Made by a program: the position numbers and the translations under genes. A stretch of 64,000 bases of DNA from Halococcus thailandensis JCM 13552. Its GTDB lineage: Archaea > Halobacteriota > Halobacteria > Halobacteriales > Halococcaceae. Under the pieces are notes generated by a model, which was not told the DNA's origin, did not search any database, and saw only the letters and a list, made by a program, of their open reading frames with translations. The stretch covers positions 69,125 through 133,124 of the forward strand of contig NZ_AOMF01000165.1 in NCBI RefSeq assembly GCF_000336715.1. The letters are read 5' to 3'. How positions within the stretch are numbered: position 1 is the stretch's first letter; every line of letters starts with the position of its first letter. This document shows positions 43,627-51,873 of the stretch, one piece after another.

Positions 43627-45162
43627 TTACTGCTCGTCTCGTTTGTCGTCCGCACTGGATGCTGATTCCGTGCCGGACGGTTTCTCGGCCTCGTTCGACG
43701 TTTCATCGCGTTTTTCCGTTGCTTCGGAACCGTCCCGTCGCTCGTTCGATCGGCCGAATACCGACCCGATGGCGGACTGGAATCGATCCAGCATGCCCGA
43801 CGGAGTGCCCGATCGTTCGTCGATAGCGGAGTCGGGGTCGGTTCGTCTCTCATCGACAGCTGGCGGGCTGGAGAGCTCAACGACCGCGGTCGGTTGTGCA
43901 CCTCCGTCGCCGTTCCCATCAGCCGATTGTGCAGGTGTGCTTGCGGTCGCGTCCACACCGTCGCCCGTGCTCGCGCTCACCGGGGTTTCATCGTCGCTAC
44001 GGCCGTCGAACGTGGGTTTGGACGCGTCGGTCGTCCAGTCGGGAACGAATCGATACCGAACGTCGCCGTCGAGAACGACGTACGTGCCGGTGTCGCCGTC
44101 CTCGACGATGCGTCGATCGGAGTCGATGGCGACATCGACCAACCCTTCCAACGAATCGACCGTGACCACGGTTCGGTCGTCCTCGGCGGGCACCGTTCCG
44201 GTCGTGATCCACTCGGCGAACTCGGAGCGGAGCGTCGCACGCTGTATCTCGGCACGATCGGGTTGGGAGACGTCGAACCAGTCGTTCGCTCGACCGTAGA
44301 GGAGGCCGGTCAGCGCGATCAGCGGAACGAACAGTCCGACGAGCGAGGCGAAGACCACTAGCGGCCCGTAGTCGTTTTCGACCGTCATCGGGCGTGTGAC
44401 ACTGAACTGCGTCGTCGCCGGTGTTTTTGGGGGATAGACGGCGTAGTATCCCTGTGAGCTGTTGATCGGCAACGTGTAGTCGAACGACCGACCCACGCGC
44501 TCCCCGGCCACGGTCCCGTTGACCCGCACCGTGACGGCGACCGACGTTCGGTCGTCTGACACGCGGGAGATCGGCCCGAGTGCCTGATCGATGGCTTGGG
44601 TCCGCTCTCGTATGTCACTGACGTCGACCGAAAACGTGGTGTTCGTCGTGCCATCCGACCCGACCCGCGCTCGATCGGTCGTGAGCGGCGTCGTGAGCTC
44701 CCACAATCGTCGTCCGGACCGATTTCGTGGCTTCGATTCATTGCCGGCAACGGGCTGGCTTCGGATCCCGGACTGGCTGCCGGTTCCGGATCTGGTCCGG
44801 ACGGCGTAGTTGACGAGCGTCGCTTGCGTCGTCACCACCGCGTTTTCGACCGGTCCCACGATCCGGAACCGGAATCGGCCGTCCAACACCGGCATCGGGT
44901 TCGTGAAGTAAAAGCGCTGATCGGCACGCACCGCCCCGCGTTCGGAGATGGGCGTCTCGTTGACGACCGCTGCGCTATGATTGAAGCCACCGGTGACGCC
45001 CCACGATGCGACGTCGCGCTGTTCGACGTGCGTGCCCGGAGCGGCCGCAGTGGTATACGTCGCCCACGCGCCGCCGGCTGCAACGACGGCGAGCACGAGC
45101 ACGATCACAAGGAAGTGCTCGTCGAACAGTATCTTGAGCCGTGTTCGTCGATCTGAAGCCAT
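43627..45162 (-). CDS. DUF5305-like membrane protein of the surface-export locus
   Basis: 511 residues. An N-terminal membrane helix (~18-37) leads into an extracellular region with NETPISERG, YFTNPMPVLDGRF and several N-x-S/T sites. A second helix (~267-289) returns to the cytoplasm, where a ~90-residue acidic domain (FAEWITTGTVP...VDSLEGLVDVAIDSDRRIVED) and a disordered tail follow. This fits family DUF5305, commonly beside SipW-like signal peptidases in archaea. It starts nine bases after the signal peptidase stop, so they are one operon. Function unknown; probably an accessory to export or assembly. Confidence 0.78.
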   Translation of the reverse strand: MASDRRTRLKILFDEHFLVIVLVLAVVAAGGAWATYTTAAAPGTHVEQRDVASWGVTGGFNHSAAVVNETPISERGAVRADQRFYFTNPMPVLDGRFRFRIVGPVENAVVTTQATLVNYAVRTRSGTGSQSGIRSQPVAGNESKPRNRSGRRLWELTTPLTTDRARVGSDGTTNTTFSVDVSDIRERTQAIDQALGPISRVSDDRTSVAVTVRVNGTVAGERVGRSFDYTLPINSSQGYYAVYPPKTPATTQFSVTRPMTVENDYGPLVVFASLVGLFVPLIALTGLLYGRANDWFDVSQPDRAEIQRATLRSEFAEWITTGTVPAEDDRTVVTVDSLEGLVDVAIDSDRRIVEDGDTGTYVVLDGDVRYRFVPDWTTDASKPTFDGRSDDETPVSASTGDGVDATASTPAQSADGNGDGGAQPTAVVELSSPPAVDERRTDPDSAIDERSGTPSGMLDRFQSAIGSVFGRSNERRDGSEATEKRDETSNEAEKPSGTESASSADDKRDEQ

Positions 45163-45170
45163 TCAATATA

Positions 45171-46346
45171 TCACCTGAGAAGCCGCTTGATGCGGCGCAC
45201 GATCGGATGTCGATTCGTGTGTGGCCGGATCGTTCCGCGACCGATGATCGGTACGGCGACCGCGACGAAGCCACCGAGAACCAGCGCGTCGATGACCACG
45301 ACGGGGAGCCACGGATGGACGAGATACAGCCCGTGAATCCACGACTGTGGCAGGACGGCGAGATACCGATGTTCGACGACGTAGCGCGGGTAGTAGCCGG
45401 TCGTCGGTGGAACGGAGAGTTCAACCCCGACGGTCGCCCGTTCGCCGGGTTCGACGAGAACACCACCACTCGGCGTGTCGACGCCGGTGCTGGCTGGATC
45501 GACGTACGCCACGATGGGGACGACACCGTCGTTCGGAACGCTGTAATCGAGCCGCTCGGACTGTCCGGTGGGAATGATCGTCGCTTCCGGCGAGTCCTGC
45601 TCGGCGCTGACGACGCCGAACTCCTGTACTCCGCCGGCGACGGTCATCGTCACAGTCAGCGATACGACGAGGAGACATCCAAGCACGAGCGCGATCCAGG
45701 GTCTCGGAATTCGTCGCGGGAGAAATCCACCGCGTCTGCGGCTGCGACGCCGAGAACGCCGTTGCGATCCCGAGCCACGCCGCTCGGCGACGACGCTGCC
45801 CGCATAGAGCAGCCCACCCACACCGAGCAGTAGATAGGCCAGCCCACGCGTCCCGAGCAGCGACCGCATGCCCAGTTTGATCGCTAGCCACCGCTGCGCG
45901 CCCGTCATCGCGTCGCGAATGGCTGTAAGCGCTGTCCCGAGGGACGGAATCACGACCGGCCCACCACCGACCGAAACGGCCTGTCCGACGACCTGTACGG
46001 ACTTGACCGGCGGTTCACCGCCCGACTGGTCGGTAAAGGGGTTGTTGTCCCCCTTCGTGAGGAACCCCTGTTCGGTCTCGCCGACCACGCGGTGGGTCGT
46101 GAGCCCGCCCGTCCCACCGTGGAGCGTCTTGGCGTTGAAGACGACGATATCACCCTTCTCGACCGATCCCGCGACCACGGATGGAAGCACGAGATAGCCG
46201 TCACCGGTCGCGATCGTCGGGGCCATGCTGTCGCTGGTGACGTAGGTCACCAACACCGGCTGTCCGATGAGCTGCCCCGCGACGATAGCCACGAGAACGA
46301 GAACGACGATCGCCTGCACCACCGTTCCGAGACGGTACCGAACCAC
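45171..46346 (-). CDS. SipW-like signal peptidase I with C-terminal extension
   Basis: 391 residues. After one membrane helix come the catalytic Ser40 in TSDSMAPTI and His85 in TTHRVVG; the Ser/His pair (instead of bacterial Ser/Lys) is the archaeal/ER/SipW type. LTKGDNN supplies a conserved Asp. Beyond ~residue 150 there are further helices, a basic stretch (SQRRSRRRSRRRGG), a helix, a ~120-residue predicted extracellular domain and a last helix. Ordinary signal peptidases are about half this length. It probably processes the special signal sequences of the neighbouring exported proteins. Confidence 0.88.
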   Translation of the reverse strand: MVRYRLGTVVQAIVVLVLVAIVAGQLIGQPVLVTYVTSDSMAPTIATGDGYLVLPSVVAGSVEKGDIVVFNAKTLHGGTGGLTTHRVVGETEQGFLTKGDNNPFTDQSGGEPPVKSVQVVGQAVSVGGGPVVIPSLGTALTAIRDAMTGAQRWLAIKLGMRSLLGTRGLAYLLLGVGGLLYAGSVVAERRGSGSQRRSRRRSRRRGGFLPRRIPRPWIALVLGCLLVVSLTVTMTVAGGVQEFGVVSAEQDSPEATIIPTGQSERLDYSVPNDGVVPIVAYVDPASTGVDTPSGGVLVEPGERATVGVELSVPPTTGYYPRYVVEHRYLAVLPQSWIHGLYLVHPWLPVVVIDALVLGGFVAVAVPIIGRGTIRPHTNRHPIVRRIKRLLR

Positions 46347-46462
46347 TACATCGCCCCCGTCCGACGACCGTCGGTTCGGTCACCCCGCGTTTCGTCCTCG
46401 TTTCGACCCCGGATCGATACCGGCTGCTCGTCTCGGGAGCCGAGTCCACCGACGACAGCGCA

Positions 46463-46481
46463 GTTCGAACTCATCTCGAAC
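46463..46481 (-). promoter_or_regulatory. Hairpin GTTCGA/TCGAAC at the DUF1102-like stop
   Basis: Six-base arms separated by seven bases span the stop codon of the exported DUF1102-like gene and precede the signal peptidase gene by ~117 bases. It may attenuate transcription or stabilise the upstream message. Confidence 0.35.
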
Positions 46482-47049
46482 CGCCGCCCGCCCGCTGTGG
46501 AGACGGCGGTCGCGACGGGTTCGGCGGTGACGACGACGTTCGATTCACACACGTAACGGGCATCGTCCGCTCGGCCGTGGCACGGGTGTCCGTCCCCGTG
46601 GCCTCGAACGTGATCGTCACCGTACCGCTTGACACGCCCCCACAGTCGACGGTGGCCATCAGACTCGTGCGTGCGCCGGATCCGAGGGGAAGGTCCCGCA
46701 CGTGGACATCGCTCACGGTCACTCCCCCGGATGTTTTCGACACGGTGGAATCGATGGTATCGAGCTCCGCCGGGAAGTAGTTCGTCACCGTCCCGAGAAC
46801 GACCGTGGACGCCGTTCGTCCCTCGTGGGGACGAGCCGTGTTCGCTCCCATTCCGTCGTTGCTCCCGTTGGTGGCCACCGTCGCCCCGGACGCCGAAACA
46901 TCGAGATACGAGCTCGATTCCCCGCCAACGCCGACGAACAGCTGTCGGTTCGCCTCGACTGTGCTGAACGCGCCCACCCCCGCGGTCGAGAGCACCAGTC
47001 CACCGACGAAGAGCGCCACACCGGCGTATTTCACCGCTGTGCGACTCAT
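46471..47049 (-). CDS. Small exported DUF1102-like protein (SipW-type signal sequence)
   Basis: 192 residues. The signal helix contains VGGLVLSTAGVGAF (~15-28). The mature start STVEANRQLFVGVGGESSSYLDV resembles DUF1102 proteins (R-x-V/F-x-V...AYL). Two cysteines (VDCGG, VTCVN) may form a disulfide; the C-terminal tail is Pro/Ser-rich. By analogy with TasA-type proteins it may be a fibre or matrix subunit processed by the adjacent signal peptidase; that role is inferred. It overlaps the upstream regulator by ATGA. Confidence 0.72.
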   Translation of the reverse strand: MSRTAVKYAGVALFVGGLVLSTAGVGAFSTVEANRQLFVGVGGESSSYLDVSASGATVATNGSNDGMGANTARPHEGRTASTVVLGTVTNYFPAELDTIDSTVSKTSGGVTVSDVHVRDLPLGSGARTSLMATVDCGGVSSGTVTITFEATGTDTRATAERTMPVTCVNRTSSSPPNPSRPPSPQRAGGGSR

Positions 47050-47639
47050 GGATCCCTATCCACCTCCGGCGGGATATCTGCACGATCGACTCGCATCAAA
47101 CGTGACTGGTAGGTATGGACGGCCGCGGAGAGCGTGAGCGTGAGTCCGATGAGTGCCGCCAAGCCGAGGTTCGGAATCGTCGCGAAGAAATCGCCACTGA
47201 CCGCCACGAAACCGACCAGGATGCAGCTCAACACACCGATCCCGAGATAGTAGCTGCTCCACGGGATATCGCGATCGGCAACGACTTCCAGATAGAGATC
47301 GAGCGTTCGTGCCTTCTCGGTCGCTTCGACCACGCCGCGATCGGCCTCGAATTCGATGACCCCCGCCTCGGCGAGCGTCGGGAGATGGGTCTGCTGCAGC
47401 GCGGTATACGTTCGTTTGCGCTGTTCATAGGCCACCCGTTCGACGGTCGTGCCGTTCTCCCACGCGGCGATCTGCTCCGCAAGTTCGCCGAGCTCCGTCC
47501 GCCCTTCGTGTTTGAGATATCTGAGCACCCATCGGCGTCGCTGACTGCCGAGAAGCTGGAACCGTTCGTCCCGCGTCAGTTCTCTTTCATTTTCCGCCGG
47601 TGTGTCGTCAGACCTCGCCTGCACGCGTTGTTCGTTCAT
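47046..47639 (-). CDS. DUF7344-like winged-helix membrane protein, head of the export operon
   Basis: 197 residues. An N-terminal winged-helix-like domain (ERFQLLGSQRRRWVLRYLKHEGRTEL...LAEAGVIEFEADRGVV) is followed by two membrane helices (SYYLGIGVLSCILVGFVAV; LGLAALIGLTLTLSAAVHTY). This is the haloarchaeal DUF7344 layout. A membrane-tethered DNA-binding role is plausible. Its stop overlaps the next gene (ATGA), so regulator and exported protein are made together. A TATA box (CTATAAATG, ~47685-47693) sits ~50 bases upstream. Confidence 0.75.
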   Translation of the reverse strand: MNEQRVQARSDDTPAENERELTRDERFQLLGSQRRRWVLRYLKHEGRTELGELAEQIAAWENGTTVERVAYEQRKRTYTALQQTHLPTLAEAGVIEFEADRGVVEATEKARTLDLYLEVVADRDIPWSSYYLGIGVLSCILVGFVAVSGDFFATIPNLGLAALIGLTLTLSAAVHTYQSRLMRVDRADIPPEVDRDP

Positions 47640-48073
47640 ATGTATGGATGCGACTCGTCTTTCGGACTGTTCCCGCCACCTCTTCATTTATAGCGATTAT
47701 GATTCGACGATTTTTGAGTATCGTATTAAATTTTCCGATAGTAGTATTGTATTCCCAATCGTTGCGACGCAGATGGAACACATCAAGCCCTGCTTGATTG
47801 ATGTCGGGCCGAGCGTGATGGTGCATCAAGCGGGCCAATACTACGTGGGTAGCGCTGGAGGTGCTGGCTGTAGGATGGTTAAATCGGGCCGACTATCGCG
47901 TCTTCCGAGCAATATCAGGCAAAAAATACTGAACAGACTCCACGGTAAGCTGATCGACGCCGATAGTGGGTCGACGCCCGCAGGCAGATGATGAGACAAC
48001 TACTATCAGGGGACAGAGATTTCAACCGTGAAGAATCCAGTACTGCCCCGAAGTCGTGCACGAAGAGTAGCGC
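47640..48073. other. AT-rich intergenic region with short inverted repeats
   Basis: 434 bases without a gene I can support, markedly richer in AT than the genome average. It contains the export-operon promoter (TATA at ~47685-47693), an ATCAAG-CCCTG-CTTGAT hairpin (~47780-47796), and recurring CCGATAGT/ACTATCGG-like words (about 47737, 47890, 47962 and 47999). Weak open frames exist on both strands but show no family resemblance. It could be a large regulatory region or a decayed insertion. Confidence 0.45.
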
Positions 48074-49714
48074 TCAGGCATCTCCGTACGTATCCCTCGT
48101 TGCACGAACCGCGTCGGGATAGTACGCGCTCAGAACCCGTCGCAGTGTCGCGATCACCTCCTGCGAACGCTCATCGCCCTCCGCCGCAGCGTCTTCCGCC
48201 CGCTCGACGGTCTCGCGTGGGAGGCTGAGGGTCATGCTTCGATGGGTGAATCCCCCGTCAGCGTCGTCGGGTATCTCACCATCCATCGCGGTCAGATCCA
48301 GTCCGTCGATGGCGGCAAGTGCTTCGACAGCGCTTCGTCGCTCCGCCGAATCGTCCGCCGAGAGCTCGATTTCGAGCGTCCGCCACTCCGCTGGGATCCC
48401 GTACGCTCGCATATCTACCTCGTACCGGCTGACGGCCATCCGAATCCGTGCCAGTTCCTGTTGCAACGCGCTGACGTCGCTGTCGTCCGCGGAACGGGAT
48501 CGTCCAGCAGCGACGACCCATCCGACGGCGAGCACCGCGACGATGCCACCGATGGCGAAGAGTCCGACGAGACTGCCGCTTCCACCACCAGCGCCGGGAT
48601 CGTCACCGCTTGCTCCTGCTTCGCCACCGGATCGGTCGGTCGTTGCTCGCTGCCCAACGCCGTTTGCGCTCGTCGATTCGAGCACGGCCGTCGTTGGCGG
48701 TCGTTCGGGAGACAGCATCGTCGTTTCATTCCCGGGAGTGGCAGTGTTGTCGACCCGAACGCTCGTGACGAGAGGGACACCGCTCTCGTTCAGATACGGG
48801 GTGTCCGTCCCGTGCGATAGGTTCCGGAAGTCGAACTCCCCGTTTCTGTTCGTATCGCGATAGAGGCTTACGTACAGCTGTTGAGATTCGTTGAGCCGGT
48901 GTCGATCGAAATCACGACCCGGAATGTCGTAGAGTTCGATGGTACTGTTTCGGAACGTGCCGATCCGCACTCGCTGTGACCTGCCGATGATCGTCACCGT
49001 GGACGGCGAGGAGACGTCATAGCTGCTGTTGTGAACGACGATCCAGCTATAGGTCGGGAGCCTGACCGAATCGACGGTGATCCGGTCGTTGATCGCGGTC
49101 TGGTTTTCGATCGTGACCGATGGACTCGCCGGGCGATCGTCGAACGCGTTGCCGACGCCCGATCGTGGAAGTCGTTGGATCGTCGCGACCCCGCTGTCGG
49201 AGACGGGCGTTCCGTCGACACCGAATGCAGTATCGACGAAACCGTTCGCGCTCGCGTAATCGAAGTTCCCGTTCCCGTTGCCGTCCCGGTGCACGACGGC
49301 GGTGAGCGTCTGGTTCGCTTCGAGCAGTCGTCGAAACACGACCGTGACGTTCTCGTGTTGCCCGGCAGCGAGAGACGACGAAACCCCGACGATGCTCGTA
49401 CCGGATTCGTTGCCGGTCGACCGATACGAGCGGTTGTGTATCGTCACGAAACCCGGCTCGGGGAGCGTGACCGAACGTATCCGTGCGGTCGTTCCGGTGG
49501 TGGTTTGATTGTCGAGCGTGACCGAAACGTTCGATACGGTACTGTCGTTCTGACTCCCGGTAGCGACGCCAGTACCGTTCTGCTGGAACTGTCGAATATC
49601 GCCGGTCGTGGCGTCCACATCGCCCACCGGATCGAGAGCAGGAAGCGACACGATCCCGGCGGAGAGACAGACGACGACCGCGACCAGCACGACTCGATTG
49701 TGACGTTTAAACAT
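48074..49714 (-). CDS. Exported protein with two DUF7282-like domains, membrane helix and cytoplasmic tail
   Basis: 546 residues. A signal sequence (~1-34) is followed by two repeats resembling DUF7282, each with a TxxxxRIRSVxLPEPGFVTIHN-like start and a LTAVVHRDGNGNGNFDY or LYVSLYRDTNRNGEFDF end (about 60-185 and 195-330). Many sequons suggest N-glycosylation. A Gly-rich linker and a helix (~378-402) precede a ~140-residue charged cytoplasmic domain with a coiled-coil-like segment (SALQQELARIRMAV). Probable cell-surface sensor or adhesin anchored from outside to inside. Confidence 0.72.
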   Translation of the reverse strand: MFKRHNRVVLVAVVVCLSAGIVSLPALDPVGDVDATTGDIRQFQQNGTGVATGSQNDSTVSNVSVTLDNQTTTGTTARIRSVTLPEPGFVTIHNRSYRSTGNESGTSIVGVSSSLAAGQHENVTVVFRRLLEANQTLTAVVHRDGNGNGNFDYASANGFVDTAFGVDGTPVSDSGVATIQRLPRSGVGNAFDDRPASPSVTIENQTAINDRITVDSVRLPTYSWIVVHNSSYDVSSPSTVTIIGRSQRVRIGTFRNSTIELYDIPGRDFDRHRLNESQQLYVSLYRDTNRNGEFDFRNLSHGTDTPYLNESGVPLVTSVRVDNTATPGNETTMLSPERPPTTAVLESTSANGVGQRATTDRSGGEAGASGDDPGAGGGSGSLVGLFAIGGIVAVLAVGWVVAAGRSRSADDSDVSALQQELARIRMAVSRYEVDMRAYGIPAEWRTLEIELSADDSAERRSAVEALAAIDGLDLTAMDGEIPDDADGGFTHRSMTLSLPRETVERAEDAAAEGDERSQEVIATLRRVLSAYYPDAVRATRDTYGDA

Positions 49715-49813
49715 GGCAACTCATCAAGACATTACGCTCGGATCCAGTACATTGAGCTATGTCCAGTAGCGTATTAATTCGTCAAACTCGAACTGGGATA
49801 TAATGGTTTCGAT

Positions 49814-49823
49814 CGTTCGAACG
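49814..49823 (-). terminator. Palindrome CGTTCGAACG after the 608-residue surface protein
   Basis: A perfect ten-base palindrome begins three bases beyond the stop of the gene at 49827-51653 and lies in the 112-base gap before the next gene's start. No T-tract follows on the minus strand, so terminator function is uncertain. Confidence 0.3.
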
Positions 49824-49826
49824 CCG

Positions 49827-51653
49827 TTAACCGCTTATCGACGGCTCGACGGTCGTGTTCGTTACCGTTGACGACGAGTTCACCGTCGTGGATTCGGTGG
49901 ACGATCCGGTCGTTTCCGTGTCGGATGGCCGATTGGCTGCCGCCGCGTTCGTCGTGGCAGGACCGGACGGGAGCGGTGTCTCATCGTCGGTCGTCGGTGT
50001 CGAAGTGGGTGTTGTCGTTTCGGTCGATGTCGGCGTTTCCTGCACGAGGACGACCACCCTCGCGGACTCGCTCACGGGTTCGCCGTTCGCGCCGAGAGCC
50101 GCCATATCTATCTCCTGACTGTACTGCCCGTCGCCGTCCGTGTCGTCGATGAGGACGGCCGTGAGCGTCTGCACGGAGTCGAGTTGCGGATCGACATCGA
50201 TCATGACGTTCTCGGTCGTGCCTGTACCGAGTTTCGAGATACCGATCGGGGTGTCGTCGATCTCGTCGAAACTACTGGCGTTGTAGATCGCCACGAACCC
50301 ACCGTTCTCGTCGTCGACCGTCGCCGCCATCACTTCGACCGACGACCCGTCCTGTGACGGCTGATTGCGGAACGTGATACTGGGCTGCTCGTCGTCCGGT
50401 GTTCCCGGCGTCTCGGTCGGCGTTGGCGTCGGGGTCGCGGTCGGTGTGGAAGTCGCCGTCGATGTTGGCGTTGGTGTCGGGGTTGCAGTCGACGTGGAAG
50501 TCGTGGTCGATGTGGGGGTTGCGGTTGGCGTCGATGTCGGGGCTGGTGACGGTTCGGACGGTGACGTCTCGGTTCCGGTCGATTCCGGAGTGAGCGTTGC
50601 TGTTTCGGTCGGATTCGACGTCTCGGTCGGAGCTGTAGCCGATTCCGACGTCACGGTCGATCTCGCAGTCCGTTCTGGAATGTCGGTTGCCGTCGCGGTC
50701 TGTTCCGAAACGGCTGTCGCCGACGCAGTCGCCGTCACCGGTTCCGTTTCGGTCGTCGACGGTGTCGAGGTGGTATCGGTCTGGTCTGCCGTTTCCGTCG
50801 CGGCCGTGTCGCTGCTGGGCGGGAGATCGACGCGGAGCGTGTAGGAACCACCCGATTCGAAGGTTCGTGTATCGGCCCCGACGAACTCCTGGAGCGGTTC
50901 GGTCTCGGGCGACCAGACCGGTCCGGGCTTGGTGTAGCTTGCGAGCGTCAGTTCGAGCGGCCCACAGCCCTCCGCAACGCTGAACGTCACGTGTGCGATC
51001 CCGTCGTCGACTGCGATCTCTCGGCTCTCGACACACCGTGCGAGCGTCCGATTCGTCGTGAGCTCGCCCTCCGAGCGGCGAGTGATCCCATCCATGGCGC
51101 TCCCGTGAGCGAAGCGGATCAGATTGCCGTTGGTGTAGGTCCCCTCGGGTCCACGGAGGTTTTCGATCGGATCACCGCGCACGAAGTCGAGCTGATAGTA
51201 CGTCGCGTTCGGGTCCGAACTCTCGCTCGTACGCTCGTCACCGGACGGTTGGGTTCGATTCGCCTGCTGCAGCAACTGTTCGATTCGACTGGCTGCCGCC
51301 TGCGAGCTCGCATCGCCACCAGTCGCGACCACGACCGTCGCCACGTGGTTCTCGACACTGGCGATCTCCAGGCTGCTCGCCCTGATAGCCGCGTCATCGA
51401 CGGCGTCCACGAGTGAATCGCTCAATTGTTCGCGATCGAACGCACCGCGAAACGAGATCGCGAGTCTGAGGCGATCGTTCGTCCGATCGAGAACGCTGAC
51501 GTTCTCGATACTCATGGGTTTCGTCTCGCTCGACTGGCTTTCGTTGTCTCGGTGAATCCCGTTCTCGCCGTTCGTGGAGACGAACGCACCCACCCCAACG
51601 GTCGACAGAACGAGTCCACCAACCACGAGCCATATCACGACTCTGTTGTTCAT
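49827..51653 (-). CDS. Exported Thr/Pro-rich surface protein with DUF7282-like module
   Basis: 608 residues. The signal helix VGGLVLSTVGVGAF (residues 11-24) is nearly identical to that of the DUF1102-like protein. An N-terminal globular part (~45-275, with two cysteines) is followed by ~150 residues of Thr/Ser/Pro/Glu-rich linker including a tandem Thr-Pro tract, a DUF7282-like domain (~425-530: FVAIYNASSF, LTAVLIDDTDGDGQYSQ), and a second Thr-rich tail. No PGF-CTERM is visible. The architecture is of a stalked, heavily O- and N-glycosylated surface protein. TATA TTTATTAAT lies 24-32 bases before the ATG. Confidence 0.75.
   Translation of the reverse strand: MNNRVVIWLVVGGLVLSTVGVGAFVSTNGENGIHRDNESQSSETKPMSIENVSVLDRTNDRLRLAISFRGAFDREQLSDSLVDAVDDAAIRASSLEIASVENHVATVVVATGGDASSQAAASRIEQLLQQANRTQPSGDERTSESSDPNATYYQLDFVRGDPIENLRGPEGTYTNGNLIRFAHGSAMDGITRRSEGELTTNRTLARCVESREIAVDDGIAHVTFSVAEGCGPLELTLASYTKPGPVWSPETEPLQEFVGADTRTFESGGSYTLRVDLPPSSDTAATETADQTDTTSTPSTTETEPVTATASATAVSEQTATATDIPERTARSTVTSESATAPTETSNPTETATLTPESTGTETSPSEPSPAPTSTPTATPTSTTTSTSTATPTPTPTSTATSTPTATPTPTPTETPGTPDDEQPSITFRNQPSQDGSSVEVMAATVDDENGGFVAIYNASSFDEIDDTPIGISKLGTGTTENVMIDVDPQLDSVQTLTAVLIDDTDGDGQYSQEIDMAALGANGEPVSESARVVVLVQETPTSTETTTPTSTPTTDDETPLPSGPATTNAAAANRPSDTETTGSSTESTTVNSSSTVTNTTVEPSISG
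50398..50545 (-). repeat. Tandem Thr-Pro coding repeat
   Basis: On the minus strand this codes for alternating Thr/Pro/Ser/Ala with six- and twelve-base periodicity (residues about 370-418 of the 608-residue protein). Units are imperfect. Such tracts form extended glycosylated stalks and can change length by slippage or recombination. Confidence 0.7.
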
Positions 51654-51873
51654 TGGTTCATTGGCTATCTATTTGATTAATAAATCTATCGCTATAAAAT
51701 CCTTAGATGTATTGCAAAATATATCAATTGTACGAATTTAGACTATTGAAAATTCTTAATCGAGGCTACGTGTAGTATGGAACGTTCGCGTCGGACAAGG
51801 CATACAGCGGTCGGAGATGGCTGACCTATGAATGGACCACAGCGACGTTCCGACCGGCGAAAGAGGGATTCGT
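51654..51873. other. AT-rich spacer with promoter of the surface protein
   Basis: 220 bases, no gene. The right part is plain AT-rich sequence. On the minus strand TTTATTAAT (51677-51685) is the likely TATA of the 608-residue surface protein; the start is preceded by a doubled CCAATGAA word (51649-51665). The far end lies just after the stop of the PH-domain protein. Confidence 0.5.

Noticed and set aside
47602-47991. A 129-codon frame in the AT-rich spacer
   Set aside because: No homology recognised, no promoter at suitable spacing, overlaps the promoter and start of the export operon.
50365-50844. Val/Gly repeat protein on the plus strand
   Set aside because: It is the antisense reading of the Thr-Pro repeat; the repeat forces it open.
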